Below are positions 8,675 to 16,488 of a stretch of DNA of 64,000 nt, piece by piece (the first letter of the stretch is position 1; the number at the start of each line of letters is the position of its first letter). Both the position numbers and the translations under genes were made by a program. The DNA comes from DASUNQ01 sp035536455 (GTDB lineage Bacteria; Acidobacteriota; Thermoanaerobaculia; Multivoradales; UBA5704). The notes under the pieces are model-generated. The model searched no databases and was not told where the DNA came from. It saw only the letters and a list, made by a program, of their open reading frames with translations. Where the stretch lies: contig DATLOC010000041.1 in the NCBI GenBank assembly GCA_035536455.1, forward strand, positions 124,001-188,000, written 5' to 3'.

Positions 8675-9823
8675 ATGCAACCGGTGTACCTCGATCACAA
8701 CGCCACGACGCCTTTGCATCCCTGGGCGCGGGCGGCGATGCTCCCCTGGCTGGACGAGCGCTGGGGCAACCCCTCCTCGCGCCACGCCTTCGGCCAGGCG
8801 GCGCGCGGGGCGGTCGAGGAGGCACGCGAGGAGGTGGCGGCGCTCCTCGGGGCGCGCCCCCCGGAGGTGGTCTTCACCGGCAGCGGCACCGAGGCCAACA
8901 ACGCCGTCCTCGAGCACGTCGGGGAGCGCGCCGGCTGGCGCGGCTCGATCGTCCTCTCGGCGCTCGAGCACCCGTCGGTGCGCGAGGGGGCGGCCCGGCT
9001 CGCCCGGCGGGGCCTGCGGGTGGCCGTCGTGTCCCCGGAAGGCGACGGGGTCGTCCCCGTAGAGGCGATCGTCGAGGCGCTCGGGACGGACACCCGGTTG
9101 GTCTGCCTGATGCTCGCCCACAACGAGCTGGGGACGCTGCAGCCGGTGGCCGAGGTGGCGCGCGCCTGCCGCGAGCGCGGCGTGCCGCTCCTCTGCGACG
9201 CGGTGCAGGCGGTAGGGAAGGTGGCGGTGGACGTCCACGAGCTGGGGGCCGACTACCTGACGCTCGGCGCGCACAAGCTCTACGGCCCGCTGGGCGCGGC
9301 GGCCTTGTGGGTGCGCAAGGGGGTGGAGCTCGAGGGGCTCCTCGTCGGCGGCGGCCAGGAGCGGCGGCGGCGGGCGGGGACCGAGAACGTGCCGGCGCTG
9401 GTCGGGCTCGGCGCGGCGGCCGCGGCGGCGCGCGAGGAGGGGGCGGCGCGGACCGAGCGGCTCGCGGCCCTGCGCGACCGCTTCGAGCGCGGCCTCGGGC
9501 GCATCCCGGGGGCGGAGGTCCACTGCGCCGGCGCCCCGCGCCTGCCGAACACCTCGCACGTGGGCTTTCCCGGCGCCGACGGCGAGGCGCTCTTCATCCG
9601 GTTGGATCTCGCCGGCTTCGCGGTCTCGACCGGCGCCGCCTGCGCCTCGGGCGCGGTCGAGCCTTCGCATACGCTGCTGGCGGCGGGGTTCTCGCGGGAG
9701 GTGGCGCTGTCGTCGCTGCGGGTGAGCTTCGGAATCTCGAATACGGAAGAGCAGGTGGATGCGTTTTTGGAGGTCCTGGAGCGCGAGGTGGCCGAGGTGC
9801 GGCGGCTGATGGAGGTCGCGTGA
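8675..9823 (+). CDS. cysteine desulfurase, NifS/IscS type
   Basis: This 382-residue PLP enzyme of aminotransferase class V moves sulfur from L-cysteine onto its own cysteine. It shows the N-terminal MQPVYLDHNATTPLHP, the GSGTEANNAVL PLP-phosphate region, HNELGTLQPV, and DAVQAVGKVAVDV. LTLGAHKLYGP carries the PLP lysine, and STGAACASGAVEPSH carries the catalytic cysteine. The ATG at 8675 matches the family N-terminus, although the frame is open far upstream. Its stop overlaps the GTG of mnmA by 4 nt. Coupling to MnmA suggests it supplies sulfur for tRNA 2-thiouridine, possibly also Fe-S assembly; no iscU is adjacent. Confidence 0.9.
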   Translation: MQPVYLDHNATTPLHPWARAAMLPWLDERWGNPSSRHAFGQAARGAVEEAREEVAALLGARPPEVVFTGSGTEANNAVLEHVGERAGWRGSIVLSALEHPSVREGAARLARRGLRVAVVSPEGDGVVPVEAIVEALGTDTRLVCLMLAHNELGTLQPVAEVARACRERGVPLLCDAVQAVGKVAVDVHELGADYLTLGAHKLYGPLGAAALWVRKGVELEGLLVGGGQERRRRAGTENVPALVGLGAAAAAAREEGAARTERLAALRDRFERGLGRIPGAEVHCAGAPRLPNTSHVGFPGADGEALFIRLDLAGFAVSTGAACASGAVEPSHTLLAAGFSREVALSSLRVSFGISNTEEQVDAFLEVLEREVAEVRRLMEVA

Positions 9824-10953
9824 GCGGGCGGATCGCCGTCGCGATGAGCGGCGGGCTCGACTCGTCGGTGGCGGCGCTGCTCCTGGCGCGGAGCGGCGCG
9901 CCGGTCGTCGGGCTCTCGATGCTCCTCTGGGACCGGTCAAGCGAAGCCGAGCACGGGCGCTGCTGCGGCGCGCTAGATCTCGGCGACGCGCGGAGGGTGG
10001 CGCGGCAGGTGGGGATCCCGCACTACACGCTGCGGCTCGACCGCGAGTTCCGGCGACAGGTGGTCGAGCCGTTCGTCCAGGACTACCTCGAGGGGCGCAC
10101 CCCGAGCCCTTGCGTGCGCTGCAACACGTGGATCAAGTTCGACCTGCTGCTCGAGCGGTCGCGCCGCCTGGGCGCCGAGAAGGTGGCGACGGGGCACTAC
10201 GCGCGGATCGTCGAGGGGCCGGAGGGGCCGGAGCTGCACACGGCGGCGGCGCCGGAGAAGGACCAGAGCTATTACCTCTTCGAGCTGACGCGGGAGCAGC
10301 TCGCCCGTTCGCTCTTCCCGCTCGGCGAGCGGTCGAAGCCGGAGGTGCGGGAGCTGGCGCGGGAGGCGGGGCTGTGCGTGGCGGGGAAGGGGGAGAGCAT
10401 GGAGGTCTGTTTCGTCGCCGGCTCGGTGCGCGAGTTCGTGGAACAAGAGGTGGCGGCGGCGCCGGAGCGTTACCGGATGGCGCTGCCGCTGGGCGAGCCG
10501 GCGGAGTTGGTGGCGGCGGACGGGGCGGCGCGCGGGCGGGGGGAGCCGTTCTACCGCTACACGGTGGGGCAGCGACGCGGGCTGGGGGTGGCGGCTGGCG
10601 AACGGCTATACGTGCTGGGGATCGAGGCGGGGGCGAACCGGGTGGTGGTGGGCGGAGAGAAGGAACTGCTGGCGCCGGGGCTCGTGGGCGAGAGGGTGCA
10701 CTGGATCGGGGAACCGCCGGCTGGGGTGGTCGAGGCGACGGTGAAGATCCGGTCGCGGCATCCTGGGGTGGAGGCGCGGATCAGGCCCGGAGTGGAGGGG
10801 AAGGTGGAGGTGGAGTTCGCGGAGCCTCAGCGGGGGGTGACGCCTGGGCAGGCTGCGGTCTTTTACCAGGGGACGCGCGTGTTGGGGGGGTGCTGGATAA
10901 CCTCCGCCCTCCGCGGTGCGCTCCCCGCCGGGAACGGCGCGCGCGTTGGTTGA
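9820..10953 (+). CDS. mnmA: tRNA-specific 2-thiouridylase MnmA
   Basis: This is a 377-residue ATP-dependent thiolase of the wobble uridine (s2U34) in Lys/Glu/Gln tRNAs. It has the PP-loop VAMSGGLDSSVAALLL at residues 6-21, the first catalytic Cys in RTPSPCVRCN, ATGHYARI, the second Cys in GKGESMEVCFVAG, TVGQRRGLGV, and the C-terminal beta-barrel ending in QAAVFYQGTRVLGGCWI. The GTG start overlaps the desulfurase stop and is preceded by GGAGGTC, which supports translational coupling. The last 15 or so residues are encoded inside a MITE-like repeat, so the normal C-terminus appears to have been extended by that insertion. Confidence 0.92.
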   Translation: MSGRIAVAMSGGLDSSVAALLLARSGAPVVGLSMLLWDRSSEAEHGRCCGALDLGDARRVARQVGIPHYTLRLDREFRRQVVEPFVQDYLEGRTPSPCVRCNTWIKFDLLLERSRRLGAEKVATGHYARIVEGPEGPELHTAAAPEKDQSYYLFELTREQLARSLFPLGERSKPEVRELAREAGLCVAGKGESMEVCFVAGSVREFVEQEVAAAPERYRMALPLGEPAELVAADGAARGRGEPFYRYTVGQRRGLGVAAGERLYVLGIEAGANRVVVGGEKELLAPGLVGERVHWIGEPPAGVVEATVKIRSRHPGVEARIRPGVEGKVEVEFAEPQRGVTPGQAAVFYQGTRVLGGCWITSALRGALPAGNGARVG

Positions 10954-11067
10954 CTGCGGGATCTGAGGCGCGCGCCTCCGCTCCGCTGCGCGCCGGATCG
11001 ATCATGGCCTGCTTGTTGGGTTGCCAGCGCTTGCGGAGAGGTCCCTCTGGTGAGCGCACCGCGGAGG
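10908..11067. repeat. MITE-like element copy 1 (160 bp)
   Basis: This unit is bounded by perfect 16-bp terminal inverted repeats CCTCCGCGGTGCGCTC (10908-10923) and GAGCGCACCGCGGAGG (11052-11067). It contains the internal palindrome GAGGCGCGCGCCTC. It encodes no transposase. A diverged copy lies 73 bp away in the opposite orientation. The stop codon of mnmA (10951-10953) lies inside it. Confidence 0.7.
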
Positions 11068-11140
11068 GCTACCGACTTGCGCGAGTTCGGTGGCTCCCCC
11101 CAAACCCGTCTGAGGGAGGGGGTCGCGACTCCGGTAGCCT

Positions 11141-11297
11141 GGCGGCGTGCGCTCTCCGGAGGCACCTCTGAGCAAGCGCTGGCAACGCCCTGTGGAGGCC
11201 ACGGCCGGTCCGGCGCGCAGCGAAGCGGAGGCGCGCGCCTCAGATCCCGCAGTCCACAGAATGCGCGCGCCGGTGCCGCAGGAGAGCGCACGCCGCC
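11141..11297. repeat. MITE-like element copy 2 (157 bp, inverted)
   Basis: This is the reverse-complement partner of copy 1, bounded by GGCGGCGTGCGCTC (11141-11154) and GAGCGCACGCCGCC (11284-11297). Conserved blocks shared with copy 1 include GACTGCGGGATCTGAGGCGC and GTTGCCAGCGCTTGC. Together with partial complementarity in the 73-bp gap, the two copies make an imperfect palindrome of about 390 bp. The start codon of the downstream sulfatase-like gene (11261) lies inside it. Confidence 0.7.
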
Positions 11298-13402
11298 AGG
11301 CGGTGCTCATCACTACCGCTCTTCTGCTTTTCCTAGGTGGCTGTCGCAGTGAACCCCAGCGCCTGATCCGCCTCGGCGACTTGCTCGCGGAGATGCCTGC
11401 CGGTAGCGAGGTCGTCCTCCCCGCGGGAGGCGTGCTCGACGAGCAACCGCGGACGATCCCCGCGGAGCTCTCGGCCGCGCGGATTGCGAAGCTCATACTT
11501 CTCGCGCGCGGCGACGCGCGGCTCGCCACGCTCTCCTGGCGGCTGGCGCAGGACCCTCATTTCCTGCCCTATCGCACCCTCTCGTTTCCGCTCGTCCCGG
11601 ACGGCCAACCCCAAACCTACGAAGTCGACCTCGCGCGCGAGCCCTACTGGACGGGGCAGGTGGCGGCGCTCCGCCTGGCGGTGGAGGGCGGCCGTGCTGA
11701 GTTGATGGAGCTGAAGGGGCGACCGGCTACCGACCCCTACCGCCTGATGTGCCTCGAAGGGGAGTGTCTCCCCTCGCTTCCGGGCCTTGCCTCCATCGCC
11801 ATCGACGTGCCCGACGACCTGCCGCGCGATGCCCGCTTCACTGCCCGGCTCGGTCTCGTGCCGGAGTACGACAAGCCGGGCGTCGTCGCCCGCTTTCGCG
11901 CCCGCTTCGAAGGCGACGGCGATCCCGTCCTCGTGGCGGAGCGTCCGGGCGGTACGCGCGGCTGGTCCGAGGTCGGCGGCGAGATCCCGCGCGGCGGGCG
12001 GCTGCTGCTCGAGGTCGAGGCTACGCGCAACGGCCGCCCGCTCCCCGAGGGAGTCGCGGTCTGGGGCAATCCGGTGATCGCAGCCGACGGCGGGCGCCTC
12101 GGGTCGCACCTCGTGATCGTCCTCATCGACACGCTGCGCGCCGACGTCCTCGGCGCGTACGGCGACCGCACCGGCGTGACACCGCGCCTCGACGTTCTCG
12201 CGGAGCAGAGCACGCGCTTCGCCGACCTCTCGGCGCCGGCCCCCTGGACGCTGCCGAGCGTCGCCACGCTGATGACCGGTCTCGAGCCGCAGACCCACGG
12301 CGCCGGGCGCCGCTTCGGGGAGTTCGCGCCGACCGGCCTCGCGGAGGGGGCCACGACCCTCGCCGAGGTCCTGCGCGGCGACGGCTTCTACAACCTCGGC
12401 GTCTACCACAACATCTACGTCAACCCGGCCTTCGGCCTGTCGCAAGGGTTCGACGAGTACGTCTCACGGGAGGAGCGGGCGGACGTCCTGGTGAGCGAGG
12501 CGCTGGCGCGGCTCCGCCGGTATCGGTACGAGCGGCGGCTCTTCCTCTACCTCCACCTCTTCGACCCGCACAACCCCTACGAGCCGTCGGCCGAGGACTG
12601 CCGGTACGTTGCCCGCCGGCTCCAGCCGGGCTACCGCGGCCCGCTCGGCTGCGCCGCCGACCGCCGACCCGAGAACCCGATCCCGGCGGAATCCGACCGC
12701 CGGTGGCACGAGGCGCTCTACCGCGCCGAGGTGGCGGCGACCGACCGCGCGCTCGGGCGGTTCCTCGACGGCCTCGTGGAGCTGGGGATGGCGGAGGACA
12801 CGGTGCTGCTCGTCGTCTCCGACCACGGCGAGGAGTTCTGGACCCGCCTGCCGCAGGAGCGCGCCCTCGGCTACGAGGCGAACGCCGACCACGGCCACAC
12901 GCACTACGAAGAATTGCTGCGCGTGCCGGGGCTGCTGCGTGGGCCGGGCGTGGGGGTCAAAGTGATTCGCGAGCCGGTGCGGATGGCCGACCTCTTTCCG
13001 ACTCTTCTCGACCTGGTCAGCGCCGAGTCGTCGCCGTCGCAAGGCAGGCACCTGCGCCCTGCGTTCGGCGGCCACCCCCTGCCGCGCGCCACGCAGCTCG
13101 CCGACGTTATCCTCCACGGCCCCGAGCGCTGGGCGGTGCGGCGGGGCCCCTGGAAGCTGATCGTCCCCCGCGATCCGGCGCTGGCCGCCGAGCTCTACAA
13201 CCTCGCCGACGACCCCGGCGAGACCCGCGACCGCGCCGCCGCCGAGCCCGAGGTCGCCGCCGCCCTCCGCGCCTGGGGCGAGCGCGAGCTAACCGCCCGC
13301 GCCGCCGCCCGCCGCCGCTACCTCCCCGGCGACGCCCTCGGCGCCACCTACCTCGAGTGGAACCACATCACGAAGCTGCGGTCGCTGGGGTATCTGCGGT
13401 AG
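11261..13402 (+). CDS. lipoprotein of the sulfatase / alkaline-phosphatase superfamily
   Basis: This 713-residue protein has a signal peptide and lipobox (TTALLLFLGGC, Cys near residue 27). A beta-rich N-terminal region of about 250 residues precedes a sulfatase-fold domain with metal ligands in VIVLIDTLRADVLG, DPHNPYEP and VSDHGEEFW. The nucleophile segment reads PWTLPSVATLMTG, where true sulfatases have C/S-x-P-x-R, so Thr takes the Cys position and Val the Arg position. I therefore favour a phosphatase, phosphotransferase or other non-sulfatase activity on an extracytoplasmic substrate. The frame is open to 11147, but only the ATG at 11261 puts the signal peptide at the N-terminus. Confidence 0.75.
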   Translation: MRAPVPQESARRQAVLITTALLLFLGGCRSEPQRLIRLGDLLAEMPAGSEVVLPAGGVLDEQPRTIPAELSAARIAKLILLARGDARLATLSWRLAQDPHFLPYRTLSFPLVPDGQPQTYEVDLAREPYWTGQVAALRLAVEGGRAELMELKGRPATDPYRLMCLEGECLPSLPGLASIAIDVPDDLPRDARFTARLGLVPEYDKPGVVARFRARFEGDGDPVLVAERPGGTRGWSEVGGEIPRGGRLLLEVEATRNGRPLPEGVAVWGNPVIAADGGRLGSHLVIVLIDTLRADVLGAYGDRTGVTPRLDVLAEQSTRFADLSAPAPWTLPSVATLMTGLEPQTHGAGRRFGEFAPTGLAEGATTLAEVLRGDGFYNLGVYHNIYVNPAFGLSQGFDEYVSREERADVLVSEALARLRRYRYERRLFLYLHLFDPHNPYEPSAEDCRYVARRLQPGYRGPLGCAADRRPENPIPAESDRRWHEALYRAEVAATDRALGRFLDGLVELGMAEDTVLLVVSDHGEEFWTRLPQERALGYEANADHGHTHYEELLRVPGLLRGPGVGVKVIREPVRMADLFPTLLDLVSAESSPSQGRHLRPAFGGHPLPRATQLADVILHGPERWAVRRGPWKLIVPRDPALAAELYNLADDPGETRDRAAAEPEVAAALRAWGERELTARAAARRRYLPGDALGATYLEWNHITKLRSLGYLR

Positions 13403-13443
13403 CTGGCGCGCTGGCACGCCGCTCGCACCGGTGCTGCGATCGC

Positions 13444-13459
13444 GGCAGGTCGACCTGCC
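13444..13459. promoter_or_regulatory. perfect 16-bp palindrome, candidate operator
   Basis: GGCAGGTCGACCTGCC is perfectly self-complementary and lies 25 bp upstream of the start of the small membrane protein. It is suitable for a dimeric regulator, but no cognate regulator is adjacent. Confidence 0.3.
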
Positions 13460-13484
13460 CGTCTCGCTCGAAAGGAGCTCTCCG

Positions 13485-13724
13485 GTGCTGGCGCAGATCC
13501 GACCCGAGGACAAGGAAACGGCCCTGGCGGTGGGTGTGGTCGCCGCGGTGGTTTGGGGGCTGGGGGTGAGCCTCTACGCCTTCTATCAGGGGCCCCAGGA
13601 GATCTCCTGGGGGCAGTGGTTCGGCTCGCTCCTCGGGGGCATCGCCGCCTGCCTGGCCGCGCCGCCGCTGCTGCTGGCGAGCGGCTCCTGGCTACGGTTG
13701 CGGAAGGACCGCCGGCGCTTCTGA
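13485..13724 (+). CDS. small two-TM membrane protein
   Basis: This is a 79-residue protein with two hydrophobic helices (about residues 14-35 and 46-68) and a basic C-terminal tail RLRKDRRRF. I chose the GTG at 13485 because AAAGGAG lies 7 nt upstream; an in-frame GTG at 13431 has no such site. Its 3' end overlaps the end of rsmI on the other strand by about 33 nt. No family is recognised. Confidence 0.5.
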   Translation: MLAQIRPEDKETALAVGVVAAVVWGLGVSLYAFYQGPQEISWGQWFGSLLGGIAACLAAPPLLLASGSWLRLRKDRRRF

Positions 13725-14384
13725 GCCGGCGATCACCAGCACGAACTCCCCCTTGAGCGCCGGCCGCGCCGCGAGCGTGGCGGCCAGCTCGCTCAGCCTT
13801 CCCCGCAGCACTTCCTCGTGCAGCTTCGTCAGCTCGCGTGCGATCGCCGCCGGGCGGTCGCCCAGCTCGGCCACGGCGTCCGCCAGGCTCGCGAGCAACC
13901 GGTGGGGCGACTCGAAGACGACCAGCGTGTGCCCGAGCGTCGCGAGCCGGCGGTAGAAGCTACGCCGGCGGCCGGACTTGGGCGGCGGGAAGCCGGCGAA
14001 GGTGAAGGGGTAGGGCGGGAGCCCCGAGACGACGAGCGCCGCGAGCGGCGCCGACGGCCCCGGCACCGGCTCGATCCGCACGCCGCGCGCCGCCGCCTCC
14101 CGTACCAGCAGGTACCCCGGATCGGAGAGCAGCGGCGTGCCGGCGTCGCTCGCCAGGGCGATCGTCGCGCCGTCCTCGAGTGCCGCGAGAAGCCGCGGCA
14201 GCCGCTGCCGCTCGTTGTGCTCGTGCAGCGAGACGAGCGTTTTTTTCAAGCCGAGGCGGGCGAGGAGCCGGCCGGTGTGGCGGGTGTCCTCGCAGGCGAC
14301 GAGATCGGCGCGCTCGAAGGCGGCCCGCGCCCGCGGCGAGACGTCGTCGAGGTTGCCGATCGGGGTCGAGACGACGAGTAGAAT
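13692..14384 (-). CDS. rsmI: 16S rRNA (cytidine(1402)-2'-O)-methyltransferase RsmI, probable AUU start
   Basis: This tetrapyrrole-methylase-fold enzyme methylates the ribose of C1402 in 16S rRNA. Motifs are LLVVSTPIGNLDDVSPRARA at the N-terminus, CEDTRHTGRLLARLG, SLHEHNE, ASDAGTPLLSDPG, PVPGPSAPLAALVVSG, FAGFPP and ELTKLHEEV. The conserved N-terminus begins at codons for G-I-L-L. No ATG, GTG, TTG or CTG occurs in frame between there and deep inside the divergent gene, so the likely start is the ATT at 14384-14382 (about 230 aa). The alternative is a very long overlapping extension without family similarity. The divergent gene starts only 9 nt away. Confidence 0.8.
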   Translation of the reverse strand: MLLVVSTPIGNLDDVSPRARAAFERADLVACEDTRHTGRLLARLGLKKTLVSLHEHNERQRLPRLLAALEDGATIALASDAGTPLLSDPGYLLVREAAARGVRIEPVPGPSAPLAALVVSGLPPYPFTFAGFPPPKSGRRRSFYRRLATLGHTLVVFESPHRLLASLADAVAELGDRPAAIARELTKLHEEVLRGRLSELAATLAARPALKGEFVLVIAGSEAPAVLPQP

Positions 14385-14393
14385 CCCGTTCCG

Positions 14394-14804
14394 TTGATCC
14401 CCGCCCCCTTCCCGCCGCCGCCCCCGCGCGTCCTCCCCTGGTACCGCGCCTACGCGGTCGCCATGGCCGCCCTCTACATCCTCTGTTTCTTCGGCGGCCT
14501 CGCGTTCTTCTTCTTCGCCGACGAGCTGGCCGCCGCCGACGACGAGATGCCGGCCGCCCTCTGGATCGTCTACGGCGCGCTGCTCACCGGCCTCGGCGTG
14601 CTGCTCGCCGCCGCCTTCGTCGCGGCGCTCTTCCTGCCGCCGAAGCCGTGGACGTGGATCTACCACCTGGTGCTCATCGCGCTCGGCATGACGAGCTGCT
14701 GCTGCATGCCGGTCTCGATCCCGCTCATGGTCTATTGGTTCAAGCCCGAGACCCAGGCCTGGTTCGGCCGCGGCCCGGCCGCAGCGCCGGCGCCCGTCCT
14801 CTAG
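14394..14804 (+). CDS. hypothetical membrane protein, 3 TM
   Basis: This 136-residue protein has a proline-rich head (PPPPPRVLPWYRAYAVAM) followed by three hydrophobic helices. One contains an unusual CCCMP run, and a short Ala/Pro tail follows. The TTG at 14394 is preferred because the Pro-rich RVLPWYR segment looks like a genuine cytoplasmic N-terminus; the ATG at 14463 is the alternative and would begin at the first helix. The stop overlaps the nadE stop region by 4 nt on the opposite strand. Function is unknown. Confidence 0.55.
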   Translation: MIPAPFPPPPPRVLPWYRAYAVAMAALYILCFFGGLAFFFFADELAAADDEMPAALWIVYGALLTGLGVLLAAAFVAALFLPPKPWTWIYHLVLIALGMTSCCCMPVSIPLMVYWFKPETQAWFGRGPAAAPAPVL

Positions 14805-15631
14805 TCGCGCGGGATCTCCTGATCGAGGTTGATCGCGCTGCCCGAGAGGCGCGCGATGAGCATCAGGCGCCGCTTGAAGCGGTTCTGCCGCTCGCGCTGG
14901 ACGATGCCGTCGACCGCCGCCTGCGGGTAGCCGCGCTCGACGACCTCGGCCGGCGTCAGGCCGACGTCGTAGAGGAGGTAGAGCACCTCGTCGGCGGTCG
15001 GGTAGTCGCTCCCCAGGTCCTCCTCGTCGGTCTGCCCCGGCCAGAGGTCGGCCGACGGCGGCTTGGCGACCACCGCCTCCGGCAGCCCGAGGTGGCGCGC
15101 CAGCTGCCAGACCTGCTGCTTGTAGAGGTCGCCGAGCGGGTTGAGCGAGCTGGCGTTGTCGCCGAAGACGGTCGAGTAGCCGAGCAGGATCTCGGTCTTG
15201 TTGGAGGTCCCGAGCACGAGGCACCCCAGCGCCTTGGCCTGGTCGAAGAGGATCGCCATGCGCTCGCGCGCCATCTTGTTGCCCAGGCGCACGCGGTCGG
15301 CGGCGCCGGCCTGCGCGAAGTAGGCGTCGACCATCGGCGAGATGTCGAAGCTCTTGCAGCAGATGCCGAGCTGCTCGGCGACGAGCCGCCCGTGCGCGGC
15401 GGAGTCGGCGGTCGAGGTGCGGTAGGGGAGGAGGAAGCCGTGCACCCGCTCGGAGCCGAGGGCGCGGGCGGCGAGCGCCGCGGCGAGCGCCGAGTCGACG
15501 CCGCCCGAGAGCCCGACGACGACGCCGGCGGCGCCGGCGTTCTCGATCGCGTCGCGCACGAAATCGGTGAGCACCGCCGTCGCCAGCGGGGCGTGGAGCT
15601 CGAGGCGCGCCGCCACCTCGCCGCGGCGCAT
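14801..15631 (-). CDS. nadE: NAD(+) synthetase, synthetase subunit
   Basis: This 276-residue ATP-pyrophosphatase-type enzyme amidates deamido-NAD to NAD. The PP-loop VVVGLSGGVDSALAAALA lies near residues 37-54. LGTSNKTEILLGYSTVFGD is the conserved central motif, followed by SADLWPGQTDEEDLG and the C-terminal Arg/Lys-rich segment QNRFKRRLM. It lacks a glutaminase domain. The gene immediately upstream, overlapping by 1 nt, encodes a nitrilase-family glutaminase, so the pair probably works as a two-polypeptide glutamine-dependent NAD synthetase. Confidence 0.88.
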   Translation of the reverse strand: MRRGEVAARLELHAPLATAVLTDFVRDAIENAGAAGVVVGLSGGVDSALAAALAARALGSERVHGFLLPYRTSTADSAAHGRLVAEQLGICCKSFDISPMVDAYFAQAGAADRVRLGNKMARERMAILFDQAKALGCLVLGTSNKTEILLGYSTVFGDNASSLNPLGDLYKQQVWQLARHLGLPEAVVAKPPSADLWPGQTDEEDLGSDYPTADEVLYLLYDVGLTPAEVVERGYPQAAVDGIVQRERQNRFKRRLMLIARLSGSAINLDQEIPRD

Positions 15632-16464
15632 CAGGCCGGTCCCACGACGTCGGTGCGCTCGTCGTCGAGGAGCGGCAGGCGGAAGCGCAGGCGGTCGGCC
15701 TCGCGCAGGTCGACCTCGGCGACCAGCAGGTGCTCCTCGAGGAACGGCGCCCGCGCCGCGACCTCGCCGCCGGGGCGGACGAGGTGGCTGCCGCCGGGGT
15801 AGAACGTCCCCTCCTCCCAGCCGACGCGCGAGCAGTAGGCGACCCAGCAGGTGTTGAGGAGAGCCGTCGAGCGCGTCAGCACCTCCCAGGTGTCGGAGTT
15901 CTCCGGCACCGGGCCGGGGCCGACGCGGCCGGGGGAGACCGACGGGACGACGATCAGCTTGGCGCCGCCGAGGGCCATCCGCCGCGCCAGCTCGGCGTGC
16001 CAGAGGTCCTCGCAGATGAGCACTCCGAATTTGCCGCCGTCGATCGGCACCAGGCCGAGCGTGCGGCCGCGGGCGAAGAAGCGCTCCTCCTGGAAGATGC
16101 CGTAGGTCGGGAGATAGACCTTGCGGTGGGTGTGGACGACGGCGCCCTCCTGGAGGACGAGCGCGCTGTTGTGGAGGGTGCCGTTCTCGTCCTCCTCGAC
16201 GAGACCCACAACGACGGTCATGCCGGCGGCCGCGGCGGCGAGCCGCGCCAGGTGCGGCGACCGCTGCGGCGCGAGCGCCACGCGCGGCGTCAGGTGGAGG
16301 AGGCGGTAGCCAGTTAGGGAAAGCTCGGGGAAGACGAGCAGCTCGACCCCGGCGGCGCGCGCCTCCTCGATGCGGGCGAGGTGGCGGGCGAGGTTCTCGT
16401 CGAGGTCGCCCAAGCGGGAGTCCACCTGGGCCAGGCCGACCCGCAGGGCTCCGCCGGTGCTCAT
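15631..16464 (-). CDS. carbon-nitrogen hydrolase, probable glutaminase subunit of NAD synthetase
   Basis: This 277-residue nitrilase-superfamily protein has the complete Glu-Lys-Cys triad: Glu in LLVFPELSLTGY, Lys in THRKVYLPTYG and Cys in GVLICEDLWH. It resembles the N-terminal glutaminase domain that is usually fused to NadE in long NAD synthetases. It would hydrolyse glutamine and pass ammonia to the neighbouring NadE. The ATG at 16464 fits the family start; upstream in-frame ATGs (16482, 16494) run into the divergent surA-like gene. Its stop overlaps the nadE start by 1 nt. Confidence 0.85.
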   Translation of the reverse strand: MSTGGALRVGLAQVDSRLGDLDENLARHLARIEEARAAGVELLVFPELSLTGYRLLHLTPRVALAPQRSPHLARLAAAAAGMTVVVGLVEEDENGTLHNSALVLQEGAVVHTHRKVYLPTYGIFQEERFFARGRTLGLVPIDGGKFGVLICEDLWHAELARRMALGGAKLIVVPSVSPGRVGPGPVPENSDTWEVLTRSTALLNTCWVAYCSRVGWEEGTFYPGGSHLVRPGGEVAARAPFLEEHLLVAEVDLREADRLRFRLPLLDDERTDVVGPA

Positions 16465-16472
16465 CAGATGGG

Positions 16473-16482
16473 ATGCTAGCAT
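16473..16482. promoter_or_regulatory. symmetrical -10 element shared by divergent genes
   Basis: The 10-bp palindrome ATGCTAGCAT presents TAGCAT on both strands. It lies 6 nt before the ATG of the plus-strand gene (16489) and 8 nt before the ATG of the minus-strand gene (16464). The whole gap is 24 nt, so both genes would need leaderless transcripts from this site. Confidence 0.4.
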
Positions 16483-16488
16483 GCGCTC

